NCBI GenBank assembly: GCA_903945495.1
Contig: CAJAVU010000021.1
Span: 186,001-250,000 of the forward strand
Reading direction: 5' to 3'
Length of the DNA stretch: 64,000 nt
From: an uncultured Flavobacteriales bacterium
GTDB taxonomy: Bacteria > Bacteroidota > Bacteroidia > Flavobacteriales_D > Crocinitomicaceae
Shown: positions 18,992 through 28,812 of the stretch, one piece after another
Numbering within the stretch: position 1 is the stretch's first letter
Layout of the letters: every line of letters starts with the position of its first letter
The notes under the pieces: generated by a model
What the model was told of the DNA's origin: nothing
Database searches by the model: none
What the model saw: the letters and a program-made list of their open reading frames with translations, nothing else
Program-made: the position numbers and the translations under genes

Positions 18992-20818
18992 TTAGACAAT
19001 TTTTTTGTCTACAAAGTACATATCGATTTTTCCTTTGTTCTTTGCTTCTATCTTTCCGCGGTACGTGCATTGATAGTGTTCCTTAATCAGTTCGTAGGTG
19101 GCTCCAGAAATATTAATTTTATTGATCTCTCCACTACTTTCCATACGCGAGGCAATATTGACCGTATCACCCCAAATATCGTAAGAGAACTTCTTGATAC
19201 CAACGATTCCAGCGATTACAGGACCGGTATGAATACCAATTCGAATATCGAAATAGGGTAAGTTTTTTTCAATGCGTTCTTGCTTTAAGCCATCAATTAA
19301 CAGGAGTATTTCTTCAGCAGCCATCACCACATCAATGGGGTGGCTTGTGTTTTTGTTCGGTAAACCACCCGCTGCCATATATGCATCTCCGATGGTTTTG
19401 ATTTTTTCAATTTGGTATTTCTCCATGATCCGATCAATTCCTTTAAAGCAAGTGTCGATCTCGGTGATTAATTCTTTTGGACTCAACAATTCTGAAATGG
19501 TCGTAAATCCTTTAAAATCGGTAAAAAGAACCGTCGCGCTTTCAAAGTTCTTTGTTTCAGCATATCCCTTCTTTTTCAATTCTTGCGCCGTTTCAAAGGG
19601 CAAAATATTCAACAGTAACTCTTCGGAGCGTTTTTTCCCTTTTACCACGACCACCATTAAAACAATGATTAACAGCAAAATTCCGCCTGTTGAAATCAAT
19701 CCTATCCGTTGTTTTTGAATTTGCGAATCGGCAATAATTTCTTTTTGCGCATATTCCAAGCTATCGCCCAATTGTTCTTTTTCATATTTAAAATTCAATT
19801 CCTTTTCAACCATTGATCGCTCATTGTCAATGTTCTGAATAGAATCGTTCATTTCTTTGTAAATCTCAAAATACTTGAGAGCTTCGGGCATATTACCTGA
19901 CCCTTTTGTGCTTTTATACATGCAATCACAGGCATCGCGAATCAATGGTGGAATTTTCAACTCTTCAGCCGTTGTAAAAGCCGATAAACACCATTTTTTT
20001 GCGGTTCCAAAATCTTTAAGCTCATTGTATACTAAGCCTATATTTAATTCTGCTATAATAGAGAAGCGGCGATTGTTCAAGTCTTCAAATAGTTGTTTGG
20101 CTTTCATTGAAGCCTCCAGCGATTGATCAAAATAGCGTTTGGCCTTTTCAGGGTTCTCCAATTTTACCCTGCTGCCTTCTTCATAATACACGTAACCAAT
20201 ATTTCCATACGCAACGCCCACTTGTTCTGGATTTAGCTTTTCGTTGATGTAACTTAAACTTTCGCGATACGATTTTAATGCTTTATCGGTTTGTTTTGTT
20301 GCACCATAAATATTACCCAATAAGCTTAAAGAAGTAGCAATGCGCACAGAATCTCCAATGTTTCTGTTCAATTTCAACCCTTTGAGGTGATAAGCCGCCG
20401 CTTGTTGATTGTTTTCTTGACGCTCATATATCTGACCAATCACACTGTAACAATCCGAAATCAATTCCTTATTTTTTAGTTTTTCAGACAGCTTCAATGC
20501 TTTTTGGGCAAATTCTAGGGCTTTTGGATAAACTCCCTGAATAAGCAGTGTTTTCGACCGAATCAGGTAATTTTCTTGCTGAAAACGCACATTGTTTAAT
20601 TTCTTGTTTAATTGATCTGCTTTATCCAAAACAAGTATCGAACTATCGGGAGAGGTATTCGTCATTAACTCAGCAACTGAATGCAAAGATTGAATGCGCT
20701 TCTCTGTTTTAAGCTTGGAATTAAACCCATCGGAAACAAGTTTGCTTGTCGTATTCTGACCAAGCATCGAAAAAGGAACTATACAAAAAAGTACGTGCAG
20801 TATATACTGTCTCATCAC
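18992..20818 (-). CDS. TPR-repeat protein with TM helix and class III adenylate/guanylate cyclase domain
   Basis: N-terminal TPRs (ALEFAQKALKLSEKL..., AAAYHLKGLKLNR...), TM 'IGLISTGGILLLIIVLMVVVV', then 'ATVLFTDFKGFTTISE', 'KIKTIGDAYMAAGGLP', 'FSYDIWGDTVNIASRMES'. Confidence 0.93.
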   Translation of the reverse strand: MMRQYILHVLFCIVPFSMLGQNTTSKLVSDGFNSKLKTEKRIQSLHSVAELMTNTSPDSSILVLDKADQLNKKLNNVRFQQENYLIRSKTLLIQGVYPKALEFAQKALKLSEKLKNKELISDCYSVIGQIYERQENNQQAAAYHLKGLKLNRNIGDSVRIATSLSLLGNIYGATKQTDKALKSYRESLSYINEKLNPEQVGVAYGNIGYVYYEEGSRVKLENPEKAKRYFDQSLEASMKAKQLFEDLNNRRFSIIAELNIGLVYNELKDFGTAKKWCLSAFTTAEELKIPPLIRDACDCMYKSTKGSGNMPEALKYFEIYKEMNDSIQNIDNERSMVEKELNFKYEKEQLGDSLEYAQKEIIADSQIQKQRIGLISTGGILLLIIVLMVVVVKGKKRSEELLLNILPFETAQELKKKGYAETKNFESATVLFTDFKGFTTISELLSPKELITEIDTCFKGIDRIMEKYQIEKIKTIGDAYMAAGGLPNKNTSHPIDVVMAAEEILLLIDGLKQERIEKNLPYFDIRIGIHTGPVIAGIVGIKKFSYDIWGDTVNIASRMESSGEINKINISGATYELIKEHYQCTYRGKIEAKNKGKIDMYFVDKKIV

Positions 20819-20944
20819 AATTAAAAATTAAACGAAGATCCACCCTTAGACACGTATCTTCTTAATTCGACGCGCAGTGCTTCACTAGCGCATCATTCGT
20901 CAAATATACAACGCGTTTTAATGTGCTGGTGAAAAAAGTGTGGG

Positions 20945-22312
20945 TTACTTTCCAATACAAAACTTGGAGAAAATATTCCCAAGCAGATCATCGGTAGAAA
21001 TATCGCCTGTGATGGTGCCTAAATCGTACATGGCTTGACGAATATCCATCGCTACGAAATCTGCAGAAATGTTGTTGTCTAAATCGAATTTTGCTTTTTC
21101 GAGAGAAACAGCTGTGCGCACCAACGCGTCGTAGTGACGAATGTTTGAAACAATTGTATCATTGGCCAAATTAAAATCTCCTGTTACCAATTCAACCAAT
21201 TTCTCACGCAGGGTTTCCATTCCAATTCCCTCTTTGGCAGAAATAGATATGCACTCCTTTTCGCAAGATTCAACTTTTTCTTGAGAAATATCTTGTTTAT
21301 TGGCTAGAACCAGTACTTTTTTATCTGGAAATTCTGTTTCGATTTCTGTCGCCCAGTTTGCCACTTCTTTCAAACTTGAGGGGATAGAAGTATCAGCCAA
21401 ACACAAGACTACTTGCGCCTGTTTGATTTTTTCTTTCGAGCGTTCGATTCCCATGGCTTCAATCTCCTCAGCTCCTTCTCGAATTCCAGCTGTATCAATT
21501 AAGCGGAATAAAATTCCTTCGATGTTCAATGTTTCTTCAATCACATCGCGTGTTGTCCCAGCAATGTTACTAACGATTGCCCGATCTTCACCCAATAGCT
21601 GATTCAACAAAGTACTTTTTCCGGTATTTGGTGCGCCAACAATTGCAACAGGAACACCATTTTTAATTGCATTTCCCAATTCAAAGGATTTCGCCAAACG
21701 ATTGATGTACGATAAAACATCCGTTACCAATTGTTTCAGTTCTTTGCGATCTGCAAATTCAACATCTTCTTCTGCGAAATCGAGTTCCAATTCAACCAAG
21801 GAAGCAAAGTGGATTAACTTTTCACGTAACTCTTTCAACTCATTGGAGAAACCTCCGCGTAATTGTTTCAAGGCAATATCGTGGGCACTTTTCGATTGAG
21901 AAGCAATTAAATCTGCCACAGCTTCCGCTTGCGATAAATCCAATTTACCGTTCATGAAAGCACGCATCGTGTATTCTCCTGGTTCTGCCAAGCGACATCC
22001 TTTTTGCAATAAGGCTTGAATGATTTGTTGTTGAATGTAGGGTGAAGCGTGACAAGCAATTTCTGCACTTTCTTCACCAGTGAAGCTTTTTCCTTCAGCA
22101 AAAACAGTGATCAATACCTCATCGATGACTTCGTTTTGTTCATTTTTTACGGTACCAAAATGTGCAGTATGTGAAGCCTTGTCGTGTAAACTCTTCGAAA
22201 AGATAGCAGAAACAATTTCCAAGGATTTAGCACCAGAAACGCGAATCATCGCGATGGCTCCTACTCCATTCGGTGTTGCTAATGCACAAATAGTATCGTT
22301 TGAATGTATCAT
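20945..22312 (-). CDS. mnmE: tRNA uridine-5-carboxymethylaminomethyl(34) synthesis GTPase MnmE
   Basis: 'DTICALATPNGVGAIAMIRVSG', G1 'GAPNTGKSTLLNQLLGEDRAIVS', 'GTTRDVIEE', 'DTAGIREGAEEIE', C-terminal 'IFSKFCIGK'. Confidence 0.98.
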   Translation of the reverse strand: MIHSNDTICALATPNGVGAIAMIRVSGAKSLEIVSAIFSKSLHDKASHTAHFGTVKNEQNEVIDEVLITVFAEGKSFTGEESAEIACHASPYIQQQIIQALLQKGCRLAEPGEYTMRAFMNGKLDLSQAEAVADLIASQSKSAHDIALKQLRGGFSNELKELREKLIHFASLVELELDFAEEDVEFADRKELKQLVTDVLSYINRLAKSFELGNAIKNGVPVAIVGAPNTGKSTLLNQLLGEDRAIVSNIAGTTRDVIEETLNIEGILFRLIDTAGIREGAEEIEAMGIERSKEKIKQAQVVLCLADTSIPSSLKEVANWATEIETEFPDKKVLVLANKQDISQEKVESCEKECISISAKEGIGMETLREKLVELVTGDFNLANDTIVSNIRHYDALVRTAVSLEKAKFDLDNNISADFVAMDIRQAMYDLGTITGDISTDDLLGNIFSKFCIGK

Positions 22313-22468
22313 TGTGGTACAAAGATAAGAAATGAAAAAATAGTGCTTCTAAAGATTTTTATTTATATATTTAGCTTAATCAATAACAATTCGTTCATTT
22401 TGTTTTAACCATTAAAATGAACACCTATTGATTCATATTTTGTTTCTTTGCACTCTAAAAATTTGATT

Positions 22469-22786
22469 ATGAAAAAATTCATCTTGGTTTCTGCTTTATT
22501 CATGATGGCGATAACATCATGCAACGTTTTAAAAGAATATGATACTACTGGGTTTACAATAGAAGGAAATACTGTATCTTTTAATAACTCTCCAATGGCC
22601 GAATTAGTAGGGTTAGAATTTGCATTAGACAATAATAAATTGGTAAAAGAACTTACATTTCGCGTTCTAGAAACTTCGAATAATGATAAAATCAACAATT
22701 TGATTGCCTTTTTGCATGCAAAACACCCAGAATACGAAATTGAAGTGGAAATTCCGTTTGAACATATAGAAGTGTTTAAAAAGTAA
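22469..22786 (+). CDS. Hypothetical lipoprotein
   Basis: Start reassigned from 22448 to the internal ATG: 'MKKFILVSALFMMAITSCNVLKEYDTTGF' contains a lipobox-like TSC. Confidence 0.7.
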   Translation: MKKFILVSALFMMAITSCNVLKEYDTTGFTIEGNTVSFNNSPMAELVGLEFALDNNKLVKELTFRVLETSNNDKINNLIAFLHAKHPEYEIEVEIPFEHIEVFKK

Positions 22787-22890
22787 GAATTGAAATTGAG
22801 GTATTTTCGTAAGTTATCATTACGTTAACTTTTAAAGGAAAGAGCACGTCTATTGTGAGATTCAAATACATTTGCTAAAAATTTATAATT

Positions 22891-23538
22891 ATGGCATCTG
22901 GTATTTTAAAATTCTTTTTACCAAAAGACAAGGTTTTCTACACATTATTTGAATCAGCGAGTAGTAATTTAGAGACACTTGCTACTAAATTAGTTCAAGT
23001 TGTAAATGAATCTGATTACAACAAACGCGCAGTTCTTATTAAAGAAATGGAAGATTTGGAGCACCAAAACGACCAATTAACGCACGAAATTTTTGTTGAA
23101 TTAGGAAAGAACTTTATCACTCCATTTGATCGTGAGGATATCCACAGTTTAGCAACTGCCTTGGATGATATTGCAGATTATATGTATGCATCTGCGAAGA
23201 AAATCAATTTCTATAAAATTGAGCCAACAACAGATTCTGGAATTCAAAAATCAGCTGATGCAATTAAAGAAGCAGTATTGGCTGTAAATAGCGCCGTTGT
23301 TGAGTTAAGAAACTTGAAAAACACACAAAAAATCGTTGAATGTATTATCAAAATCAACAGTGCTGAAAACAGTGCAGACGATTTATTTGATTTAAGCATC
23401 GAGAAATTGTTTGATTCTGATGTTGACGCAAAAGAATTAATCAAAAAACGTGAATTGTATATGGTTCTTGAAACAGTTACAGATAAGTGTGAAGACGCTG
23501 GTAACGTTATCGAGTCAATCGTTGTAAAATACGCTTAA
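22891..23538 (+). CDS. DUF47/PhoU-like phosphate transport regulator
   Basis: 'FYTLFESASSNLETLATKLVQVV...', 'FVELGKNFITPFDREDIHSLATALDDIADYMYASAKKINFY', typical of the DUF47 family; directly upstream of a PiT transporter. Confidence 0.92.
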   Translation: MASGILKFFLPKDKVFYTLFESASSNLETLATKLVQVVNESDYNKRAVLIKEMEDLEHQNDQLTHEIFVELGKNFITPFDREDIHSLATALDDIADYMYASAKKINFYKIEPTTDSGIQKSADAIKEAVLAVNSAVVELRNLKNTQKIVECIIKINSAENSADDLFDLSIEKLFDSDVDAKELIKKRELYMVLETVTDKCEDAGNVIESIVVKYA

Positions 23539-23566
23539 TCGCCATTTATCATTAAAATCTGTAACG

Positions 23567-25168
23567 ATGTTTACACTATTAATAGTTGTTATTGCTATTG
23601 CCTTACTTTTTGATTTGGTAAATGGTTTTCACGATGCTGCGAACTCAATCGCCACGGTTGTTTCAACGAAAGTATTAACTCCTTTTCAAGCTGTAGTTTG
23701 GGCTGCGACTTTCAACATTATTGCTTTTTGGGTATTCGATATGAGTGTTGGAAACACTGTTGCAAAAACCGTTGATGCAAGTGCAATTGACCTTTGGGTT
23801 ATCCTTGCTGGATTGTTAGCAGCTACTGTTTGGAACTTGTTTACTTGGTATTTAGGAATCCCTTCCTCTTCTTCACATACCTTAATTGGTGGATTTGCTG
23901 GAGCGGCTGTTGCTCATGGTGGATTTGACGTTATTGCATCTGCTGAAATCATTAAAGTTATTTTGTTCATTTTCCTTGCGCCTTTTATTGGAGGTATAAT
24001 TGCCTTCCTGATTGCAATGGTCACCATGAGTCGACGCTTCTTCTTGAAATTTATATTGGTTCTCATTGGTACTTTAGGAATCTATTTATTGATGGATTAC
24101 ATGGTTGAGTTCATGGACATGAAGAAAGAAATGATGTGGATTACCATGGGAATGATGGCAATTTTCATTTTGGCGTATATTTATTACATGTTTGTTCATG
24201 GAAAACGTCAAACTGCGCTGAAAGAATCGAACATGTACAAACGTCTTCAATTATTGTCTTCAGCTGCCTTTTCATTAGGACACGGTGGTGCTGATTCCCA
24301 AAAGGTTATGGGGATTATCTGTGCAGCATTGATGGTCTATGGAAACATGCAACGGGATGCACACAAAGAAAATGAAATCAATTCGTTTTTCAAGATTTCT
24401 GAAGTGATGCAGATTGAGCACGATGATGCGGGTGGACACTTGAAAAAATTCAAACCAGAATATGGAACCGTTAATGGGGTAACGTTTTATGCGAACGGAG
24501 ATGATTTAATCGATGTTAAAACACAAAAGGTTATCTTTCATAAAGAAGAGTTAAATAAAGAATACGCCAATAAATTCAAGGACTTTAAACAAGCAGATAA
24601 AGCACTTGAGAAACTGCACATTTATTCTAAAGGTCACGATATTTACGATGCTTCCAATAAACAATTAATCTTCCGTGATCACGAATTAGACACTAATTAT
24701 TCTAAAGCTGCCATGTTCAGCAGTTATGTTAAAGTGACTAAAAATGATGCTGGAAAGAAAATTGTTGAATTAAAAGAAGGCCACAAAATCAAAACGAAGG
24801 TGAACTCAGAAACAATGCCCTTCTGGATTTCATTCGGTTGTTACATGATGATTGGTATTGGAACTTTATTCGGTGGTTGGAAAATTGTGAAAACAATGGG
24901 TACAAAAATCACGAAAGTGACACCATTAGAAGGTGTTTGTGCTGAAACGGCTGGTGCTTTGACATTGTTTACTGTATCTCAAATGGGTATTCCAGTATCA
25001 ACAACTCACACAATCACTGGTTCGATTATCGGTGTTGGTGCAACGAAACGTTTAAGTGCTGTTCGTTGGGGTGTAACTATCAACTTACTTTGGGCTTGGG
25101 TTCTTACCATTCCAGTAAGTGGTTTGTTAGCAGCATTATTCTACTACGGAATTTTATTGTTCATCTAA
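23567..25168 (+). CDS. PiT-family inorganic phosphate transporter with large central hydrophilic insert
   Basis: PiT signature halves: 'DLVNGFHDAANSIATVVSTKVLTPFQAV' and 'EGVCAETAGALTLFTVSQMGIPVSTTHTITGSIIGVG', separated by ~150 aa of hydrophilic sequence. Confidence 0.94.
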   Translation: MFTLLIVVIAIALLFDLVNGFHDAANSIATVVSTKVLTPFQAVVWAATFNIIAFWVFDMSVGNTVAKTVDASAIDLWVILAGLLAATVWNLFTWYLGIPSSSSHTLIGGFAGAAVAHGGFDVIASAEIIKVILFIFLAPFIGGIIAFLIAMVTMSRRFFLKFILVLIGTLGIYLLMDYMVEFMDMKKEMMWITMGMMAIFILAYIYYMFVHGKRQTALKESNMYKRLQLLSSAAFSLGHGGADSQKVMGIICAALMVYGNMQRDAHKENEINSFFKISEVMQIEHDDAGGHLKKFKPEYGTVNGVTFYANGDDLIDVKTQKVIFHKEELNKEYANKFKDFKQADKALEKLHIYSKGHDIYDASNKQLIFRDHELDTNYSKAAMFSSYVKVTKNDAGKKIVELKEGHKIKTKVNSETMPFWISFGCYMMIGIGTLFGGWKIVKTMGTKITKVTPLEGVCAETAGALTLFTVSQMGIPVSTTHTITGSIIGVGATKRLSAVRWGVTINLLWAWVLTIPVSGLLAALFYYGILLFI

Positions 25169-25191
25169 TCATTTGAACAACATATTATGAA

Positions 25192-25217
25192 GGGAGTCTA
25201 GTAGACTCCCTTTTTTT
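25192..25217 (+). terminator. Rho-independent terminator
   Basis: GGGAGTCTAGTAGACTCCCTTTTTTT: near-perfect hairpin plus T run after the PiT gene. Confidence 0.9.
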
Positions 25218-25287
25218 GTTTTCTTAACCTACATCAATTCAATCAAGCATTTGCTTTTGTATTTTTACCCTAATTAAACAAAAGGTT

Positions 25288-26418
25288 ATGAAAGATCAAC
25301 TTCAACGTCGCACGTTTTTACAGCGCTTTTCTTTGGGACTATCCTCTTTGATAGCACTTCCTCTATTCGGTCAATCCACTTCAGATAAACATACCATGGC
25401 AACAAAAAACAACATTCTTCGCATACGTCCTCTTGGTTTTCAATGGGAAACTGCAGATCCATTCTTATTTTGTGTTCACCACGAAGACAAGTATCCAAAA
25501 GGAAATGAAAAAATGGGTCCTGTCACTTCATTAGACGGACGCTATTTAGGACAAGATTTCATCGTGAAAGATGGTTTTCGTATGTATCACGGAATGGAAG
25601 TTCCAGGTTTTCCAGGACATCCGCACAGAGGATTTGAAACCATTACAGTTGTTCGCGAAGGATTGGTTGATCATGCTGATTCTACTGGAGCCGCGGGACG
25701 CTACGGAAATGGCGATGTGCAATGGATGACTGCTGGAAAAGGCGTTCAACATTCTGAGATGTTTCCTTTGTTGCACACGGATAAAGAAAACCCTATGGAA
25801 TTGTTCCAAATTTGGTTGAATCTTCCAGCAAAAAGTAAAATGGTTGAACCACATTTTAAAATGATCTGGAATGAAGATGTTCCACGTTTCACCGATACAA
25901 ATGCCAACGGAAAAACAATTGAAGTAGTAGTGTTGGTTGGAAAATTAGGAACGCACACTGCTTCAACTCCTCCACCTAACTCTTGGGCAGCAGATGAAAA
26001 CAATGCTGTAGCCATCTATAATATTCAATTGGAACCAAATTCAGAATGGACTTTACCAGCAACAGTTGAAGGAATTAACAGAACGATCTATTATTATGAA
26101 GGAACTGGGTTGACTGCAGAAGAAACGGTTATTCCGGATTATCACGCTGCAGAAGTAAACCCTATTGCACCAATCGTTCTAAAAAATAGTGGAGAACGTT
26201 CGAAAGTGTTAGTGCTTCAAGGTCGCCCAATTAATGAACCAGTTGTGCAACACGGACCATTCGTGATGAATACAAAAGCGGAAATTTATCAAGCGTTTCA
26301 AGATTACCAAAACACACAATTTGGCGGTTGGCCCTGGCCGAAAAACGATCAAGTTCATGCACGTGAATTAGGCCGTTTCGCAAAACATTCGGATGGAACA
26401 GAAGAAATTAAAGGTTAA
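25288..26418 (+). CDS. Pirin family protein with N-terminal RR/hydrophobic leader
   Basis: 'GFRMYHGMEVPGFPGHPHRGFETITVVREGLVDHADSTGAAGRYGNGDVQWMTAGKGVQHSEMFP' pirin core; N-terminal 'RRTFLQRFSLGLSSLIALPLFG'. Confidence 0.93.
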   Translation: MKDQLQRRTFLQRFSLGLSSLIALPLFGQSTSDKHTMATKNNILRIRPLGFQWETADPFLFCVHHEDKYPKGNEKMGPVTSLDGRYLGQDFIVKDGFRMYHGMEVPGFPGHPHRGFETITVVREGLVDHADSTGAAGRYGNGDVQWMTAGKGVQHSEMFPLLHTDKENPMELFQIWLNLPAKSKMVEPHFKMIWNEDVPRFTDTNANGKTIEVVVLVGKLGTHTASTPPPNSWAADENNAVAIYNIQLEPNSEWTLPATVEGINRTIYYYEGTGLTAEETVIPDYHAAEVNPIAPIVLKNSGERSKVLVLQGRPINEPVVQHGPFVMNTKAEIYQAFQDYQNTQFGGWPWPKNDQVHARELGRFAKHSDGTEEIKG

Positions 26419-26789
26419 CTATCTAAAATATCTGAATCAATATTCGGACGTTCATTCAAAGGTTTTCTGTAAAATAGAATTGCTTGGATGATGATTCCTA
26501 TAGCCAAATAGGCTGCAACAACATATAGAATCTCTGACTGTCTGCTATAAATGAGAATAACAAAAGCCGTAAGAATTGCTAATAAACCATGTAGTAATTG
26601 TAAATAAACGAAATTGGTTATTTTTCTTGCCGCTATACAATAGATGATTAAATACGGTAAAGAACTTAAACCAGATAATAAAATAAAAAACACGATCAAC
26701 TGCATCTCTTTACCTGCAAAAAAAGTACAAACAGCACTTCCTAATAACACTGTTAACACCCACGCTAAAACCGTTTCTCCAATTTTCAT
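26415..26789 (-). CDS. Hypothetical multi-TM membrane protein
   Basis: 124 aa with four hydrophobic segments; 4-bp overlaps with both neighbouring genes. Confidence 0.7.
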   Translation of the reverse strand: MKIGETVLAWVLTVLLGSAVCTFFAGKEMQLIVFFILLSGLSSLPYLIIYCIAARKITNFVYLQLLHGLLAILTAFVILIYSRQSEILYVVAAYLAIGIIIQAILFYRKPLNERPNIDSDILDS

Positions 26790-27232
26790 TTACGTTTGTT
26801 TTGAAAGAATTGTAACATTATTTCCGAGCATTCTTTTTCTAAAATCCCATTCACAACCAATGTTTTTGGATGATACAATTCATTTTTGTAACGTCCCGCA
26901 CCACGTTTTTCATCACGCGTTCCAAAAACAACTTTATCAACTTGTGACCAAAACAATGCCCCTGCACACATAACGCAAGGTTCGACCGTAACGTATAATG
27001 TACACCCTTTTAAATATTTTCCTCCTAAAAATTCTGCTGCAGCAGTGATTGCCTGAATCTCTGCATGCGCCGTTACATCATTTAAATGCTCTGTAAAATT
27101 ATGGGAACGCGCAATGATTTGATTGTTTGCCACGACAATTGCTCCAACGGGAACCTCATCTTGTTCATAAGCCTTGTATGCCTCTTGAAGCGCTTGCTTC
27201 ATGAAATATTCGTCGTTGTAAGGAGTAATCAC
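26786..27232 (-). CDS. tadA: Nucleoside deaminase, TadA-like tRNA adenosine(34) deaminase
   Basis: 'DEVPVGAIVVANNQIIARSHN', 'HAEIQAI', 'LYVTVEPCVMCAGALFWSQVDKVVFGTRDEKRGAGR'. Confidence 0.93.
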   Translation of the reverse strand: MITPYNDEYFMKQALQEAYKAYEQDEVPVGAIVVANNQIIARSHNFTEHLNDVTAHAEIQAITAAAEFLGGKYLKGCTLYVTVEPCVMCAGALFWSQVDKVVFGTRDEKRGAGRYKNELYHPKTLVVNGILEKECSEIMLQFFQNKRK

Positions 27233-27729
27233 TTTTTGCCGGGTTTTGTTTTTGTATTAAATACCGATCGATCAATTGCCGATAATTGAACAAGGTGTCC
27301 ACGGAAAATTTTATCGAACGTTGCAAATGCACTTGTAATATGAATCTCCACTTGTTCGTTTGCTAAATAGGTCATTTTTACCGTTAATGAACCTCTTCCT
27401 AATCCACGTGAAACCATGTAAAAATTCGATTGACATTTACCGTCTTTGTTTAAACTCGATTTCCATCTTCCTACTTTTCCCTTTTTCTTAAATTTTGAAA
27501 AATCATATGCACCCGCTGTATAAACCATGTTGTTTTCAATGATAAAAAAACTAATTGCATGTTTCATCATTTTTGGCTTATCAATTCCTGGAAGCCACAT
27601 GGTGTCTAATTCGACCACAAACAATGGTGGCACAGAATCATAGCTTGAACAAGTTTTCGTTTCCTGCGAAAAAGCAGTGGGAACGGAAAGTAAAAAGGCG
27701 ATTAACAAACCAATAAATCTCAACGGCAT
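27229..27729 (-). CDS. Hypothetical secreted protein
   Basis: Start moved from 27765 to the internal Met giving signal peptide 'MPLRFIGLLIAFLLSVPTAFSQ'; 4-bp overlap with the tadA start. Confidence 0.65.
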   Translation of the reverse strand: MPLRFIGLLIAFLLSVPTAFSQETKTCSSYDSVPPLFVVELDTMWLPGIDKPKMMKHAISFFIIENNMVYTAGAYDFSKFKKKGKVGRWKSSLNKDGKCQSNFYMVSRGLGRGSLTVKMTYLANEQVEIHITSAFATFDKIFRGHLVQLSAIDRSVFNTKTKPGKK

Positions 27730-27825
27730 ATCTTCTATTTGTTTCAAATGTAAGGATTCTTTCAAATTTAACTTCCGTGTATGGATAAATCCTTCAAGTA
27801 AGCATATGGTTCAACAAGAATAGTT

Positions 27826-27833
27826 TTAAATTT
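27826..27833 (+). promoter_or_regulatory. Candidate Bacteroidota -7 box (TTAAATTTG context)
   Basis: TAAATTTG (TAnnTTTG consensus) ends about 4 bp before the ATG at 27838. Confidence 0.4.
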
Positions 27834-27837
27834 GACT

Positions 27838-28737
27838 ATGAATACAGCAATTCCCTATTTAGAAAAAGGTGATTTGATTTACATCACCGCTCCAGCAAAA
27901 GCAATTGAAGCGATTCACGTTGACTATGCTAAACACTTTTTTGAGAAAGAAGGTTTTAGGGTCTTGGTAAGCGAAAATTGTTTGGGTCAACACCACTACT
28001 TTTCAGGAACGGATGCTGAACGTTTAGCTGATTTTCAATACGGAATTGATCATCCAGAAGTAAAAGCAATTGTATGTGCAAGAGGTGGTTATGGTTGTGT
28101 TCGCATTGTTGATTCTTTGCAGTGGGCTGCACAATTGCGTCACCCAAAATGGATTGTTGGTTTTAGCGATGTTACTGTGTTTCACCAACGCATGCAGCGC
28201 TTCGAATTACCTAGTATTCATGCTTCGATGGTATTGAATTTTAAAGATAATAGCGCTGAAGCATTAAAAACGATGGTTGACGCCATGACTGGAAATTTAA
28301 CTTCCATGAGTTGCGAAGCTTCTTTGTCCAACAAAATTGGATCAGCTGAAGGACAATTGGTCGGTGGAAATCTGAGTATTCTTTACAGTTTATTGGGTAC
28401 AAATGACCAAATCGATTATTCGAATACCATCTTGTTTATTGAAGACTTGGCGGAACATTTATACCATTTAGACCGCATGTTATACGCTTTTTCCAAGGCA
28501 GGAATTTTTGATAAAATCAAAGGATTAATTATCGGCGGAATGACCGACATGGAAGATACGACTGTTCCTTTTGGCAAAACAGTTGAAGAAATCATTTGTG
28601 AACACTTTACGTATCGTCCAATTCCAATTGCGTTTAATTTCCCTGCTGGACACATTGACGATAATCGTGCACTAACATTAGGTTCTAACTGTAAATTAGA
28701 AGTAAGCGCTAACGGAACGCTGCTCACTTACTTCTAA
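27838..28737 (+). CDS. LD-carboxypeptidase (peptidase S66 family)
   Basis: 'YLEKGDLIYITAPAKAI', 'VKAIVCARGGYGCVRIVDSL', 'GQLVGGNLSILYSLLGT', 'ILFIEDLAEHLYHLDRML', 'IPIAFNFPAGHIDDNRALTLGSNCKL'. Confidence 0.94.
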   Translation: MNTAIPYLEKGDLIYITAPAKAIEAIHVDYAKHFFEKEGFRVLVSENCLGQHHYFSGTDAERLADFQYGIDHPEVKAIVCARGGYGCVRIVDSLQWAAQLRHPKWIVGFSDVTVFHQRMQRFELPSIHASMVLNFKDNSAEALKTMVDAMTGNLTSMSCEASLSNKIGSAEGQLVGGNLSILYSLLGTNDQIDYSNTILFIEDLAEHLYHLDRMLYAFSKAGIFDKIKGLIIGGMTDMEDTTVPFGKTVEEIICEHFTYRPIPIAFNFPAGHIDDNRALTLGSNCKLEVSANGTLLTYF

Positions 28738-28812
28738 TTTTCTGAATGTAAGGTTAGTTACATTGTTTGTTCTTGTTTGTTCCTTCCTTTGAAGTATAAA
28801 ACGACATTGAAC

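Noticed and set aside
19272-19718. 148-aa plus-strand ORF opposite the cyclase domain
   Set aside because: Antisense to conserved class III cyclase motifs; no independent support.
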